This document shows, piece by piece, positions 43,632 to 52,483 of a DNA stretch of 64,000 nt. The notes beneath the pieces are model-generated. The model saw only the letters and a program-made list of their open reading frames with translations, searched no databases and was not told where the DNA came from. Source of the DNA: Paludibacter propionicigenes WB4 (GTDB taxonomy: Bacteria > Bacteroidota > Bacteroidia > Bacteroidales > Paludibacteraceae). The number at the start of each line of letters is the position of its first letter. Position 1 is the stretch's first letter. A program made the translations under genes and the position numbers. Where the stretch lies: positions 744,001 to 808,000 of the forward strand of contig NC_014734.1 of NCBI RefSeq assembly GCF_000183135.1, given 5' to 3'.

Positions 43632-45308
43632 TCAGGGATAAATATTCACTTCATCAACTTTTTCCCAGGTGATTTTCTTGTAAACAAGAATACGGTTCAC
43701 ATAATATATTAAACCCAAATAAAGCGGAATAAGTAGTGAACCGGCATAAGCCGACCATCGTAATAAAAAATAGTGCATATAGCCCAACGCAACTGCAGTC
43801 AGCATTAGTCCCATCATTTTCACAAAAGCCATTCCGCCCTGCGAAGCCGCTTTGGACTGTGCAAAAGGAAAGCCCGGACTTTGCAGATAGTAGAATAAGG
43901 TGGTGACGAAATATATAGCCAGAATTGCAACAAGTACATCGGGTATCACCGTATATCCCCACAGAAAGCAAATGCCTACCGATAAAACCAGGTAAAAAGG
44001 AACAAAGAAGCGTGCAAATGCAGCTTTGATAAATCCTTTAAAATAGTCGGCAGGCAAGGAGAGGGGCACAGTTTTGAAAATCCATGTGGCAGATTGGTTG
44101 TTACCGTTGAGCAAGGATGCCGGAAGCGACAAGCCGATAAACATAAACGAGTAGAGTACCAGTAAATAGCGTTTGCTGTGTATAATTTCGTCTAAATTAA
44201 AAGAATTGTTTTTGAAAAACTGAACGGCAATCATAATGACAATGAAACCCAGTGACGGCAAAAAAGATTGCATAAATAATCTTTCACGACCGGTCATAGT
44301 CCAGATAAGTTTGAAAGGTGCATGTTCTCCTTTCCGTCGAACAAATATACCAAGCATCATTCTGTACCAAAGACTTCTGCGGGCAGTTTCCGTTTTTACT
44401 TTTGAAACACGGTCGCCTTGCTCCAAATCCATCAGTTTGCGGTTAAATATCGGCGTAAGATATTTTCCGGTAAAAAAGATGCCCAATACAGGGACTAACA
44501 AAGCCTCGGTAATAAAAATCAGGTGACGAATATCGAATAGGAATAATGTAAATGATTCCAGCAATCCTGAGAAAAATGCCGGTGGAATAAGGTAGGTGTA
44601 CCAGTGAACCGGTAATACCATATTGGTAATATGTGTCTTGTCCACCATATTCATACTTAGCTGATAAGCTCCCATAAACAGAATCGTTATCACGATCTGG
44701 AAATACATAAGTATATTCTTCAGTTTCTCACCACTGGCTATGCGCATGATAATTAAATAAAGCATATTGGCCAGAAACAGGGTGAAGAGTACATTCATAA
44801 AAATTGTGAAGCTGAACAGCAATGCCGATAAAACACCATATTTGTAACCTGCCGCGATAACGGTTGCCACCGAAAGATTAAATGACATCAGGGTTAGATA
44901 AGTCAAAACGTGTGCATTACGAGCCAGACTGATGGTATTGCCTTTGATGGGCAATGGTTGAATAATCACATTCTCCGAAGTATCAAACAGGATGGTGGTA
45001 AATTCGGAGATAATCATCATAGCCATCGAGGCCATCAGAAAGGAATGAAAAAAGAAATAGAATGTAAACGACGATTTGATAAACAGAAAGAACATGGCGA
45101 AGCAAACTCCAAACATCAACTGCGCAAAAGATTGTTTAATCAACGCATTTTCCGTTTCCTTTTTGGCATTAGCCCCAATTCCTTTTGTCCGACGGTTATC
45201 CATGGTCAGCTTCAGTTGCAGAATCATGATAAATTGATTGTAATCAGCCCCCATTTTTTCAATAAACCACCGAAAAGGCTTAAATAGTGAAAGTAAAAAC
45301 TTTATCAT
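43632..45308 (-). CDS. ABC exporter permease subunit
   Basis: The 558-residue protein has about 12 hydrophobic segments. It is encoded five bases after the ABC ATPase gene and in the same orientation, so the two form one transporter. The layout (large single permease, soluble loop near residues 290-330) resembles the ABC-2-like exporters found in Bacteroidota. The substrate is unknown. Confidence 0.8.
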   Translation of the reverse strand: MIKFLLSLFKPFRWFIEKMGADYNQFIMILQLKLTMDNRRTKGIGANAKKETENALIKQSFAQLMFGVCFAMFFLFIKSSFTFYFFFHSFLMASMAMMIISEFTTILFDTSENVIIQPLPIKGNTISLARNAHVLTYLTLMSFNLSVATVIAAGYKYGVLSALLFSFTIFMNVLFTLFLANMLYLIIMRIASGEKLKNILMYFQIVITILFMGAYQLSMNMVDKTHITNMVLPVHWYTYLIPPAFFSGLLESFTLFLFDIRHLIFITEALLVPVLGIFFTGKYLTPIFNRKLMDLEQGDRVSKVKTETARRSLWYRMMLGIFVRRKGEHAPFKLIWTMTGRERLFMQSFLPSLGFIVIMIAVQFFKNNSFNLDEIIHSKRYLLVLYSFMFIGLSLPASLLNGNNQSATWIFKTVPLSLPADYFKGFIKAAFARFFVPFYLVLSVGICFLWGYTVIPDVLVAILAIYFVTTLFYYLQSPGFPFAQSKAASQGGMAFVKMMGLMLTAVALGYMHYFLLRWSAYAGSLLIPLYLGLIYYVNRILVYKKITWEKVDEVNIYP

Positions 45309-45313
45309 ACCGT

Positions 45314-46093
45314 TTATTTTTCAAATGCGTTGATAAATGCTTCTGCTTTCTCTCCGTGATTGGTGTTGCCTGTCAGACGCGTAAACATTTTCTCCAGATT
45401 TTCATCGTTGGATAGTTTGTTCAATTCGTCAAATGAACCATCGGCTATCACTCTTCCCTGATCAATCAGGATAATGCGGTCGGATATTTTTTCAACCACA
45501 TCCATCAGGTGCGAACTGTAGAACACTGTTTTACCTTCGCGTGCCAGGTGTATAAGCATTTCTTTTACCATGATCACCGAGTTGGCATCAAGCCCCGACA
45601 AAGGTTCATCCATAAATATAAGATCGGGATTGTGCAGCAGGGCAGAACAAATCATTACTTTCTGTCGCATACCTTTGGAGAAAGTAGCAATGCGTTGATT
45701 CAGATTTGCCTTCATCTCGAAGATATTCATCAGGGCTTCTGCTTTTGAGCGTGTAACCTCGTTTTCCAACCCACGCATTTCGCCAATAAACTCCATAAAC
45801 TCCATGGGAGTAAGCGATTCGTACAACACAGCATTTTCGGGAATATATCCTACCTGTTTTTTTATTTCGAGCGTATTGGTTCGCAGGTCTTTGCCAAAAA
45901 TAGATATATCGCCCTGAAATTCATTGATCAATCCGCAAAGGATTTTTACTGTGGTTGATTTTCCTGCACCGTTAGGTCCTATATACCCTATGATCTGACC
46001 GGATGAGATTTCTAGATTGATACCGTGAAGAACTTGTTTTTTTCCGTAAAATTTTTCCAGATTCTGAATTTGTACAATGGTTTGTTGGTTCAT
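45314..46093 (-). CDS. ABC transporter ATP-binding protein
   Basis: The 259-residue ATPase has Walker A GPNGAGKS (39-46), the signature FSKGMRQK, Walker B LIFMDEPLSGLD and the H-loop VFYSSHLMD. It is of the CcmA/ABC-2 type. It is paired with the permease immediately downstream. Confidence 0.95.
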   Translation of the reverse strand: MNQQTIVQIQNLEKFYGKKQVLHGINLEISSGQIIGYIGPNGAGKSTTVKILCGLINEFQGDISIFGKDLRTNTLEIKKQVGYIPENAVLYESLTPMEFMEFIGEMRGLENEVTRSKAEALMNIFEMKANLNQRIATFSKGMRQKVMICSALLHNPDLIFMDEPLSGLDANSVIMVKEMLIHLAREGKTVFYSSHLMDVVEKISDRIILIDQGRVIADGSFDELNKLSNDENLEKMFTRLTGNTNHGEKAEAFINAFEK

Positions 46094-46198
46094 TGGTTTT
46101 ATTTGAATGGTTTAATGATTATTGATTACTTTGTTTATATCACTGATTTAAATACTTTTGCCTTTTTTTACTATCTCCATTATTTATTACTCTATGTT

Positions 46199-46630
46199 TT
46201 AAATATGTACATAAACTCTTCTACCACTGGGTAGTATCGTGAATTTCTGTTTGTTGCGCAGGTCTATATAATATTTCTGTCCTCTAATGGTTCTGTAATA
46301 CCGCGAATGTGGGGGCAGTGTATTACTTCTGTCAACAACCGTTACGTTTGCTGCTGTCTGATTGGTTTTTACGACTGTTTTTTTTAGCACTGCTTTAGGT
46401 TTATAATCGGCCGAATCTGTTTTTGCAATATACTGCACATCGTTCAAGCTGCTCTTCATGGCATTCAGTATTGCATTCAGGTGATATACCTGAGCCTGAA
46501 GATTTTTAATCTGAATGTTTTGTTGAGTCAGTGCCGTTCTGAATGAGTCGATAGACAGTTGCAAATCCTTGGTCTGACCAAATGATAAATTGCAAGTCAG
46601 GATAAATAATACCAAAATAGATTTTTTCAT
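46199..46630 (-). CDS. exported protein with coiled coil, function unknown
   Basis: The 143-residue protein has a signal peptide (KKSILVLFILTCNLSFG), then a predicted coiled coil at about 22-66 (heptads in LQLSIDSFRTALTQQNIQIKNL). A linker and a small C-terminal domain (YYRTIRGQKYYIDLRNKQKF) follow. I do not recognise a family. It lies downstream of the 21-residue repeat protein gene, 45 bases apart, so the two exported proteins may be cotranscribed. Confidence 0.75.
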   Translation of the reverse strand: MKKSILVLFILTCNLSFGQTKDLQLSIDSFRTALTQQNIQIKNLQAQVYHLNAILNAMKSSLNDVQYIAKTDSADYKPKAVLKKTVVKTNQTAANVTVVDRSNTLPPHSRYYRTIRGQKYYIDLRNKQKFTILPSGRRVYVHI

Positions 46631-46675
46631 ATTCGCATTGTTTTTATTGGTTGAATAACTAATATCTCATTCCTT

Positions 46676-47542
46676 TTAATCTTCATTATTCATCATAAAT
46701 TCAAGTAACGAACTCTCATTCAGATTTCCATCGTCATCAAACTTTATTGCATCATCCGATATAGGATTTGATGATATCGACCCCGAAGCTGTTTTCACCA
46801 CCGTATTACCAAACACATCTTTCGAAATACTTTTGAGAAGTTTTCCATTTCCATCTTTAATCAGTGTACTACCAAACGCATCTTTTTCTATACTGATAAC
46901 TTTTTGTCCATTACCATTTTTTACAATGGTATTGCCGAATACATCTTTAGAAATCGTTTTAACCACCTGACCGTTTTCACCTTTAATTTCGGTATCCCCA
47001 AACACGTTTTTTCCGATACTGGCAACTGTTTGTCCTTTGTCATTTTTCATCACCGTGTTACCAAACACATCTTTAGAGAAACTCCTGATAATTCTGCCAT
47101 TCTTATCTTTTATAACCCTATCGCCAAATACATTTTTTTCTATACTGACTACTTTCTGATTATTTTCGTCCTTTATCACTGTATTGCCAAACACATCTTT
47201 ACCAATGGTACTAACCGTTTGCCCTTTACCATCTTTAATTACCGTATCATCGAATACATTTTTCTCAATACTCCTAACTTTTTGTCCGCGACCATCTTTT
47301 ATCACTGTGTTACCAAACACGTCTTTCGAGATGGTTTGCATCACATTACCATTTCCATCTTTTATTACTCGGTTGCCGAACACATCTTTAGAATATATGG
47401 CTATTTTTTTCCCATGTTCATCTTTTACAATGGTGTCGCCCATTACATCTACACTGTAGATTTTGGTTGAATATTTATGTTGCTGGCCACTAATCGTCAA
47501 AATGCATAATTGCAAACTAAAAGTAATAATTATCTTTTTCAT
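46676..47542 (-). CDS. exported protein made of 21-residue tandem repeats
   Basis: After a signal peptide (KKIIITFSLQLCILTISGQ) the 288-residue protein consists of about 11 repeats of exactly 21 residues, of the type KDVFGNTVIKDGNGQKVRSI. The repeats run from about residue 29 to 264, and an acidic tail follows. Asn/Asp-Gly turns and alternating hydrophobics suggest a beta-solenoid or MORN-like stack. Repeats alternate between SKDVFGNTVI and EKNVFGDTVI forms. It is predicted to be periplasmic or at the surface; no function is assigned. Confidence 0.85.
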   Translation of the reverse strand: MKKIIITFSLQLCILTISGQQHKYSTKIYSVDVMGDTIVKDEHGKKIAIYSKDVFGNRVIKDGNGNVMQTISKDVFGNTVIKDGRGQKVRSIEKNVFDDTVIKDGKGQTVSTIGKDVFGNTVIKDENNQKVVSIEKNVFGDRVIKDKNGRIIRSFSKDVFGNTVMKNDKGQTVASIGKNVFGDTEIKGENGQVVKTISKDVFGNTIVKNGNGQKVISIEKDAFGSTLIKDGNGKLLKSISKDVFGNTVVKTASGSISSNPISDDAIKFDDDGNLNESSLLEFMMNNED

Positions 47543-47976
47543 ATATCGTTTATTAATTATCCATCAGCTACAAATATCAACGTTACTCTATACCTTAAGC
47601 AACTGAATGTAATGATTATTATACTAGGGACAGCGTCCCGAAATCTTTGTAAAAATCAATAAAACCAAATAACAAGAAGGTGCAGCGCACCGTAATATAG
47701 ATTTGGGTATTGCGATTTTTAATCGCAATGCTAATTTCTCCATTTTTGCGGTTAGAAACCGCAAGACCCGGAGTTAGTCTTTCAGATTCTAATTTGTGTT
47801 TTTTTATTCTACGTTTTATTTATCAGCCCCAAACCCCTAAAGGGGATTTTAATTAGTATCGTCTTGCAACTTGCTCTTATTCCCCTTTAGGGGTTAGGGG
47901 CAGTTTTATTACTTCCTTCTTTTTTAGCACAAGTTACAAACCTGCGCTAGCGGGGAGGACTATTCATTATTCAAAG
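47543..47976. repeat. hairpin run and type-T palindromic repeat
   Basis: Four short hairpins come first: GGGACAGCGTCCC (47627), GGTGCAGCGCACC, TTGCGATTTTTAATCGCAA and TGCGGTTAGAAACCGCA, ending near 47775. Element T1 (47826-47901) follows, GCCCCAAACCCCTAAAGGGG at the left and CCCCTTTAGGGGTTAGGGGC at the right. No gene is seen in this stretch. Confidence 0.7.
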
Positions 47977-48411
47977 CTATAAATACTTTTTCAGAAAGTA
48001 TCTTTTATTGTCATCCGGATAATCCTCAATAGTAGCAAATATAATATATCCCTGTTTTTTATAAAAATCTATTGCCTGAAAACTAAATGTATCCAGATGT
48101 ATGAAGTTACATCCTTTTTCTTTTGCTGTTTTTTCAACATCCAACAACAATTTTGAACCGATACCACTTTTCCTATGCTTATCATTCACCCATAATAGCT
48201 CTACAAAAATGCATTTTAAATAGATTTTAGTCAATATCCCTGCAACAACTTCATTTCTATCATCCCTTATTAAAATTGAAAATGGTTCATACGGAGGATA
48301 GTCAAGCATAGGTCCAATAGTCGTATTATACTCAAAGATTCCATTCCATAATAGATCTTTTTCTTCTTTTGTAACCTGATAATGTACTGTCATGTTTTTG
48401 TCTATATCCAT
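47977..48411 (-). CDS. GNAT family N-acetyltransferase
   Basis: The 144-residue protein has the GNAT acetyl-CoA loop VNDKHRKSGIGSKLLLDVEKTAKEKG and the C-terminal FYKKQGYIIFATIEDYP. The acceptor is unknown. It is an isolated gene in the AT-rich island, separated from neighbours by repeat elements on both sides. Confidence 0.9.
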   Translation of the reverse strand: MDIDKNMTVHYQVTKEEKDLLWNGIFEYNTTIGPMLDYPPYEPFSILIRDDRNEVVAGILTKIYLKCIFVELLWVNDKHRKSGIGSKLLLDVEKTAKEKGCNFIHLDTFSFQAIDFYKKQGYIIFATIEDYPDDNKRYFLKKYL

Positions 48412-48437
48412 TCTTAGCTCCTTTATTTATTAGAGTT

Positions 48438-48473
48438 GCTCAACATCTTGTGCTAAGTTACGCTTAACGAAGG
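48438..48473. repeat. 3'-end repeat M, copy 1
   Basis: GCTCAACATCTTGTGCTAAG followed by TTACGCTTAACGAAGG ends two bases from the stop codon of the 48475-48639 gene. Three other near-full copies lie at 51153-51199, 53130-53178 and 54048-54095. Confidence 0.75.
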
Positions 48474-48474
48474 T

Positions 48475-48639
48475 TTATTTGTTTTCCAGTCTTTTTATTA
48501 TTTCTCTCAACAAGTCATTTTGTTCTTCCTTTAAAGAAATAAATTTTGTTACCCATGTGTAAACTAAATAGAGAACTGTAACAATTATTGTCAGGTAAAA
48601 AACAACAATTAGAATCGGAAAAATTGAAAATATGCCCAT
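48475..48639 (-). CDS. small membrane protein with cytosolic helix, 54 residues
   Basis: The frame is MGIFSIFPILIVVFYLTIIV, then TVLYLVYTWVTKFISLKEEQ and NDLLREIIKRLENK. One long N-terminal membrane helix is followed by an amphipathic charged helix, a layout typical of many small Bacteroidota membrane proteins. No family is recognised. Its stop codon abuts repeat M, as for other genes in this island. Confidence 0.6.
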   Translation of the reverse strand: MGIFSIFPILIVVFYLTIIVTVLYLVYTWVTKFISLKEEQNDLLREIIKRLENK

Positions 48640-48704
48640 GATGTTAGATATTAAAGTTATTGATTATGTTGTTATTAAATTGTCGTTCCCATTTTAATCT
48701 GATT

Positions 48705-49208
48705 TCAGAGTATCTGTCTTTGGCTCAACGAGGGTTCTTTTAAACTGTCTTCATTCCATCTTGTCGGATTATCCGTTATGTAATTATATATAGAATCATA
48801 GCTATCGGCATCTCTGACAATATGATCATGAAATGAACGTTGCCATTCAAAGTTCATATTACCAAGCAAATGAATTTGTTTGGACGATGTAGTTTTAAGC
48901 GCACCCATTAATTGCGAAACCGATTTTATTTTCATATCCTTACCTGAAACATTTTGAGGATTTATTTCAAATAATAAATGAATGTGATTTGGCATTACCT
49001 GCGAATTATGTATTTCAATAAATGGATATTGATTTTCCAACCAATTGATTTGTTCCTCCACAATTTTTCCAAATACGTTCAATTCCATTGTATCATTGAC
49101 AATTCTTCCCAGATGATGTATCCGATACCTGCAACAAATCGTAATGAAATAAATGTTATTTGATGTATAATCAAATCCCTTTTTTCTATTTCGTTTGCGG
49201 TTTTTCAT
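48705..49208 (-). CDS. REP-associated tyrosine transposase (RAYT, IS200-like Y1 fold)
   Basis: The 167-residue protein has the HUH motif in VMPNHIHLLF (His75, His77) and the catalytic tyrosine region DSIYNYITDNPTRW near 137-151, typical of RAYTs. These act in cis or trans on short palindromic REP sequences. A pair of GGACAGGTC-type palindromes lies just upstream (49296-49427). The last codons, PSLSQRQIL, overlap a copy of the CCTCGTTGAGC motif found at other gene ends here. Confidence 0.9.
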   Translation of the reverse strand: MKNRKRNRKKGFDYTSNNIYFITICCRYRIHHLGRIVNDTMELNVFGKIVEEQINWLENQYPFIEIHNSQVMPNHIHLLFEINPQNVSGKDMKIKSVSQLMGALKTTSSKQIHLLGNMNFEWQRSFHDHIVRDADSYDSIYNYITDNPTRWNEDSLKEPSLSQRQIL

Positions 49209-49295
49209 TACGCATCCAATTTATAATTGTTGGACAAATATTTTGTGACGTGACAATGTTTTTATATCATTGGACAGGTTAACCGTTATATCATT

Positions 49296-49427
49296 GGACA
49301 GGTCACGACCTGTCCCTACAAACCCACATCAAATGATTGAATCCTATTTATTTTATTGCACCTTTGAAAATATTATTAATTCTATTATTTCCACAAACCT
49401 CATGTAGGGATAGGTCGTGACCTGTCC
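49296..49427. repeat. REP pair (BIME-like), copy next to the RAYT gene
   Basis: GGACAGGTCACGACCTGTCC (49296-49315) and GGATAGGTCGTGACCTGTCC (49408-49427) are each near-perfect palindromes. With the adjoining CTAC and GTAG they form inverted ends of a 132-bp element. A second copy with a matching interior is at 60687-60819. A half motif (TTGCGACCTGTC) is also visible near 3901. Confidence 0.8.
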
Positions 49428-49452
49428 GATTACAAAAAACATGTTTTATTTA

Positions 49453-50154
49453 TCAAATATCATATCTCAATCCCAGTTTTACCAGTCTGTTCTTCGTTTT
49501 GTTCGGACTAAAATCTTCTTTGAAAATTGGTGATAAGTATTGTTGGAAAGCCGTTACAACCGAAATCTTTTCTGTCATTTTATAACGAACCTGCAACTGC
49601 GCTGCAATACTTAGTTTTGAAATTATGCTGTTATCATTATAGTCATTACTTGCACTAACCAATACACCCGGAAGTACACCAGCACCAACATAAAGTTTAT
49701 CTTCAAACAATCGATAAAAGACTGAAATAGGTATTGATAGGTAGGTTAAACTGAAATTGCTCTTTAATTCGTAATATGAAACTGAATGGAGTGGGATTTG
49801 CGAATTGCTATTATTTAAAGCAATATACATAAATGCGTGACTAAGCAATAAATCATGATTAAATTTAATCAATGACAAATCAAGCCCACTTTCAAAACTA
49901 AATTTATTCTTTAAATCATATTGTATACCCATCACAACATTTGTACCCAATGCATTATCATAGTCTTCTTTATAGTTGTATATTGAATACGCTGTATAAT
50001 TTGCTCCTTCGGGAATAGAAGAACTTGAAACCGTTTTTTCCGACTTAGGTATTAAGGACATATTACCCGAAGCTTCTACAAAGAAATGAACCTGAGCTTG
50101 TAAACCAAAAACCACAAATAGGGAATAGCTTAGTAATAATAACCGTTTGTTCAT
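49453..50154 (-). CDS. outer membrane beta-barrel protein
   Basis: The 233-residue protein has a signal peptide (KRLLLLSYSLFVVFGLQAQ) and alternating amphipathic strands (NVVMGIQYDLKNKFSFESGLDLSLI, LTYLSIPISVFYRLFEDKLYVGAGV). It ends in LVKLGLRYDI, an outer-membrane barrel terminus of the PF13568-like type common in Bacteroidota. The ligand or role is unknown. Confidence 0.82.
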   Translation of the reverse strand: MNKRLLLLSYSLFVVFGLQAQVHFFVEASGNMSLIPKSEKTVSSSSIPEGANYTAYSIYNYKEDYDNALGTNVVMGIQYDLKNKFSFESGLDLSLIKFNHDLLLSHAFMYIALNNSNSQIPLHSVSYYELKSNFSLTYLSIPISVFYRLFEDKLYVGAGVLPGVLVSASNDYNDNSIISKLSIAAQLQVRYKMTEKISVVTAFQQYLSPIFKEDFSPNKTKNRLVKLGLRYDI

Positions 50155-50219
50155 TCAGACAATTTTAAAATGTATTTCTATATTCTTTTTTATTCTGCTG
50201 CTCTCAAAAACATCTTATG

Positions 50220-50552
50220 CTAAAACTTAAAGATATACGAAACAAAAAGCCCAATCAATATACCAAAAATCAATAGAGCAATAAAAAGTTTTAAAAAGTC
50301 ACTCTTTGGTGATTCAACGATAGGTTTTTTGTTCTTATATAAGTCGAAAATAACTCCATTCAATCCAAATCCCAGTCGTAGCTTACAATTAGCAATTGTC
50401 CCGTTTTCAGTAATCGTAAAACGGTGTTCTGCCCCTGTAATTGAATATTTGCTTGACACCACTTCGCCATTCACCTTAATTGTTTCCCTACCGAGAATAG
50501 AATTGTGTATTTCAATCTTGTTTTCGTCTAAATAAACTGTTGTAAATTTCAT
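50220..50552 (-). CDS. small protein with C-terminal membrane anchor
   Basis: The 110-residue protein has an N-terminal beta-rich region (FTTVYLDENKIEIHNSILG, HRFTITENGTIANCKLRLGFG) and one C-terminal helix (LKLFIALLIFGILIGLFVSY). No family is recognised. Its stop codon falls in a degenerate copy of repeat M (CATCTTATGCTAAAACTT). Confidence 0.6.
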   Translation of the reverse strand: MKFTTVYLDENKIEIHNSILGRETIKVNGEVVSSKYSITGAEHRFTITENGTIANCKLRLGFGLNGVIFDLYKNKKPIVESPKSDFLKLFIALLIFGILIGLFVSYIFKF

Positions 50553-50647
50553 GTTCTTTTTATTTATTTCTATTTCTATTATCTATTACTTTCTTCTTTT
50601 TTAGCACGGGTACTAACACACGCTAGCACAGTCTATTGAATCTAAAT

Positions 50648-51043
50648 TCATTTTCTTGTCCAATCGTAAATGTCTTTTGCTAATCCCGAGTAATATTCTT
50701 TTGAACCAACTGTGGATTCGTCTTCAAACCATCTAATAAATTCTTGGTAAATCAAGTCGTGAACTTGTTGTTCAGTCATTTCTGTGTCAAGTTGGACAAT
50801 TATTGTTTTTACTTCAGGCTCGTATTCGTCTTCTGGTGCTCCATCACTGATAAGTCCTATTGGGTCGTGTTTGTTTATGATTGTTCGTAATTGAGTAAAT
50901 CTGTCACCTTGTTTAGATTTTACCGAGGCAAGGTCAAGAGCAAACAATTGCTCTTTCATTGACTCTGAATAATGTTGGTCGAAATTGTTTTGTATTTTAT
51001 TGTCTCTCATCGTAGTTGTCTTGTCACTTTCTCTGTTCTCCAT
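50648..51043 (-). CDS. DUF1871-like protein
   Basis: The 131-residue protein contains LRTIINKHDPIGLISDGAPEDEYEPEVKTIIVQL, which resembles the DUF1871 family (WDPIGL and GAPEDEY-type motifs). DUF1871 members are sometimes found as immunity-like genes. It is soluble. Its start could also be the internal ATG at MRDNKIQ. Confidence 0.6.
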   Translation of the reverse strand: MENRESDKTTTMRDNKIQNNFDQHYSESMKEQLFALDLASVKSKQGDRFTQLRTIINKHDPIGLISDGAPEDEYEPEVKTIIVQLDTEMTEQQVHDLIYQEFIRWFEDESTVGSKEYYSGLAKDIYDWTRK

Positions 51044-51073
51044 ATATGCCTTGTAAATCTTATCCTGTAATCC

Positions 51074-51199
51074 ACCCCAAACCCCTAAAGGGGATTTTAA
51101 TTACTTTCGTCTGGCAACTTGCTCTTGTTCCCCTTTAGGGGTTAGGGGTTTATTCGAAACTTCGCTCAACATCTTGTGCTAAGCTACGCTCAACGAGGG
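51074..51199. repeat. composite repeat T2 plus M copy 2
   Basis: T2 (51074-51149) has ACCCCAAACCCCTAAAGGGG at the left, CGTCTGGCAACTTGCTCTTG in the core and CCCCTTTAGGGGTTAGGGG at the right. Repeat M (51153-51199) follows four bases later, with TTCGCTCAACATCTTGTGCT and then ACGCTCAACGAGGG. It separates the 51224 and 50648 genes. Confidence 0.8.
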
Positions 51200-51223
51200 T
51201 ACATGTACATATTCCGATATTAA

Positions 51224-52366
51224 TTAATATCTATTTAAAGAGATTGTAAGCTTTTTACCATCTTTTTGGTTCGTCCACGTACCTTTTATTGAATCAGCAG
51301 CTACATCAGCATTAATCAGGGCTCTTAGAATCCATTTACCCAGCTTCTCATCATAATAGTCATTTTCAACTAAATTCAACTTTGATTTATTCTTAAAAGT
51401 TCCTCTCCACTCAATTAAAGACTTATTCTTATCGTACCAATATCTAAGCATGATACTCCCATCATCATATGGTCTATAAAATATACACCTTATAGGAATC
51501 TTATCATTAATAAAACCTTTTAAAATCTTTGTATTATAGATAGGTGGCTTAATATTTTGACATCCCTTTGTATCCTCAAAAAGCAAAGCTTTTCCATATC
51601 TACTTAGCAAATTCGAAACTTCATCGATTTTCAATGTGTCAGAGAATTCTCCCAAATCATCTAGAGCGCTCATAGCATGATTCGAACAGCATTCTCTGCT
51701 AAAAACAATAAAATCTTTATGAATTGTAAATTGACCATATCTAAAATCATCATCGCCAATATATTGTAAACAATCTTCGTATATAGATTTTTGGTCATTA
51801 GCCCGTTCCTCATCAACCTCAAATTTCTTAGATATAAACTGAGCATTTAGTTCTTTTAAAAACTTTGTAACTTTTGCTTTTCGTTTGGATATAAGTTGTT
51901 TTTTTATTTTTGAATATCCAGCTTCTGTAAATAATTCATCCGGATAAATTATATCTCCGGTAATTGCATTAAAGTTGTAGTCCCAGTTTGCATTTTCTGG
52001 ATATGCACCGGTTGTTTCACCATTAATACTAATTGATAAAATGGTTTTAGAATTTATATTTATGCTATATTCTTCAAAGTCGGTATGAGCACTAAAACTA
52101 CCTGAATTGGACATTACTCTTTCAAATGGGCATTTTTTAAAACTACCCGGAACTATTTCTAATAAATCAACATTCAAATAGGTATTTATTTTATCTGATG
52201 CTAGCGGATTAGAGTTTGAAATAATAAATGGAAACTCACCTGTACATCCCTTTCCATTAATATTTACCACCTTCAGATCTTGTGAATAGACATAACTTAC
52301 AGCACAAAGCAGTAAACAATTGATAAACTGTTTCTTTACTTTTAATTTTAAAATGTTTTCTTTCAT
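51224..52366 (-). CDS. exported DUF3298/DUF4163-like protein
   Basis: The 380-residue protein has an N-terminal signal (KKQFINCLLLCAVSYVYSQ). TGAYPENANWDYNFNAITGDIIYPDELFTEAGYSKIKKQL is the type of sequence seen in DUF3298 domains of PdaC/RsiV-like proteins, following a DUF4163-like stretch. The C-terminal 100 residues (IRCIFYRPYDDGSIMLRYWY onward) are unassigned. It is periplasmic or surface-exposed, with unknown function. Confidence 0.65.
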   Translation of the reverse strand: MKENILKLKVKKQFINCLLLCAVSYVYSQDLKVVNINGKGCTGEFPFIISNSNPLASDKINTYLNVDLLEIVPGSFKKCPFERVMSNSGSFSAHTDFEEYSININSKTILSISINGETTGAYPENANWDYNFNAITGDIIYPDELFTEAGYSKIKKQLISKRKAKVTKFLKELNAQFISKKFEVDEERANDQKSIYEDCLQYIGDDDFRYGQFTIHKDFIVFSRECCSNHAMSALDDLGEFSDTLKIDEVSNLLSRYGKALLFEDTKGCQNIKPPIYNTKILKGFINDKIPIRCIFYRPYDDGSIMLRYWYDKNKSLIEWRGTFKNKSKLNLVENDYYDEKLGKWILRALINADVAADSIKGTWTNQKDGKKLTISLNRY

Positions 52367-52419
52367 AAATAATCTATTCCTTAAGAACCGAACATAACCA
52401 ATATCTCATTCTTTTTTAT

Positions 52420-52462
52420 CCGCCCCAAACCCCTAAAGGGGATTTTAATTACTTTCGTCTGG
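52420..52462. repeat. truncated repeat T3 (left half)
   Basis: CCGCCCCAAACCCCTAAAGG continues to the T core GGATTTTAATTACTTTCGTC (52440-52459) and then stops matching. The missing right half, starting with the same core, is found at 53061 on the other side of the next gene. Confidence 0.7.
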
Positions 52463-52483
52463 GAGTTTGCGGAAGTCAACTAC

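Noticed and set aside
46904-47470. 188-residue plus-strand frame opposite the repeat protein
   Set aside because: It is a shadow of the 63-bp coding repeat. The minus-strand product has a signal peptide and regular domains.
51153-51199. Repeat M as an attC site
   Set aside because: The two GTTRAGC motifs are direct repeats, not the inverted pair an attC needs.
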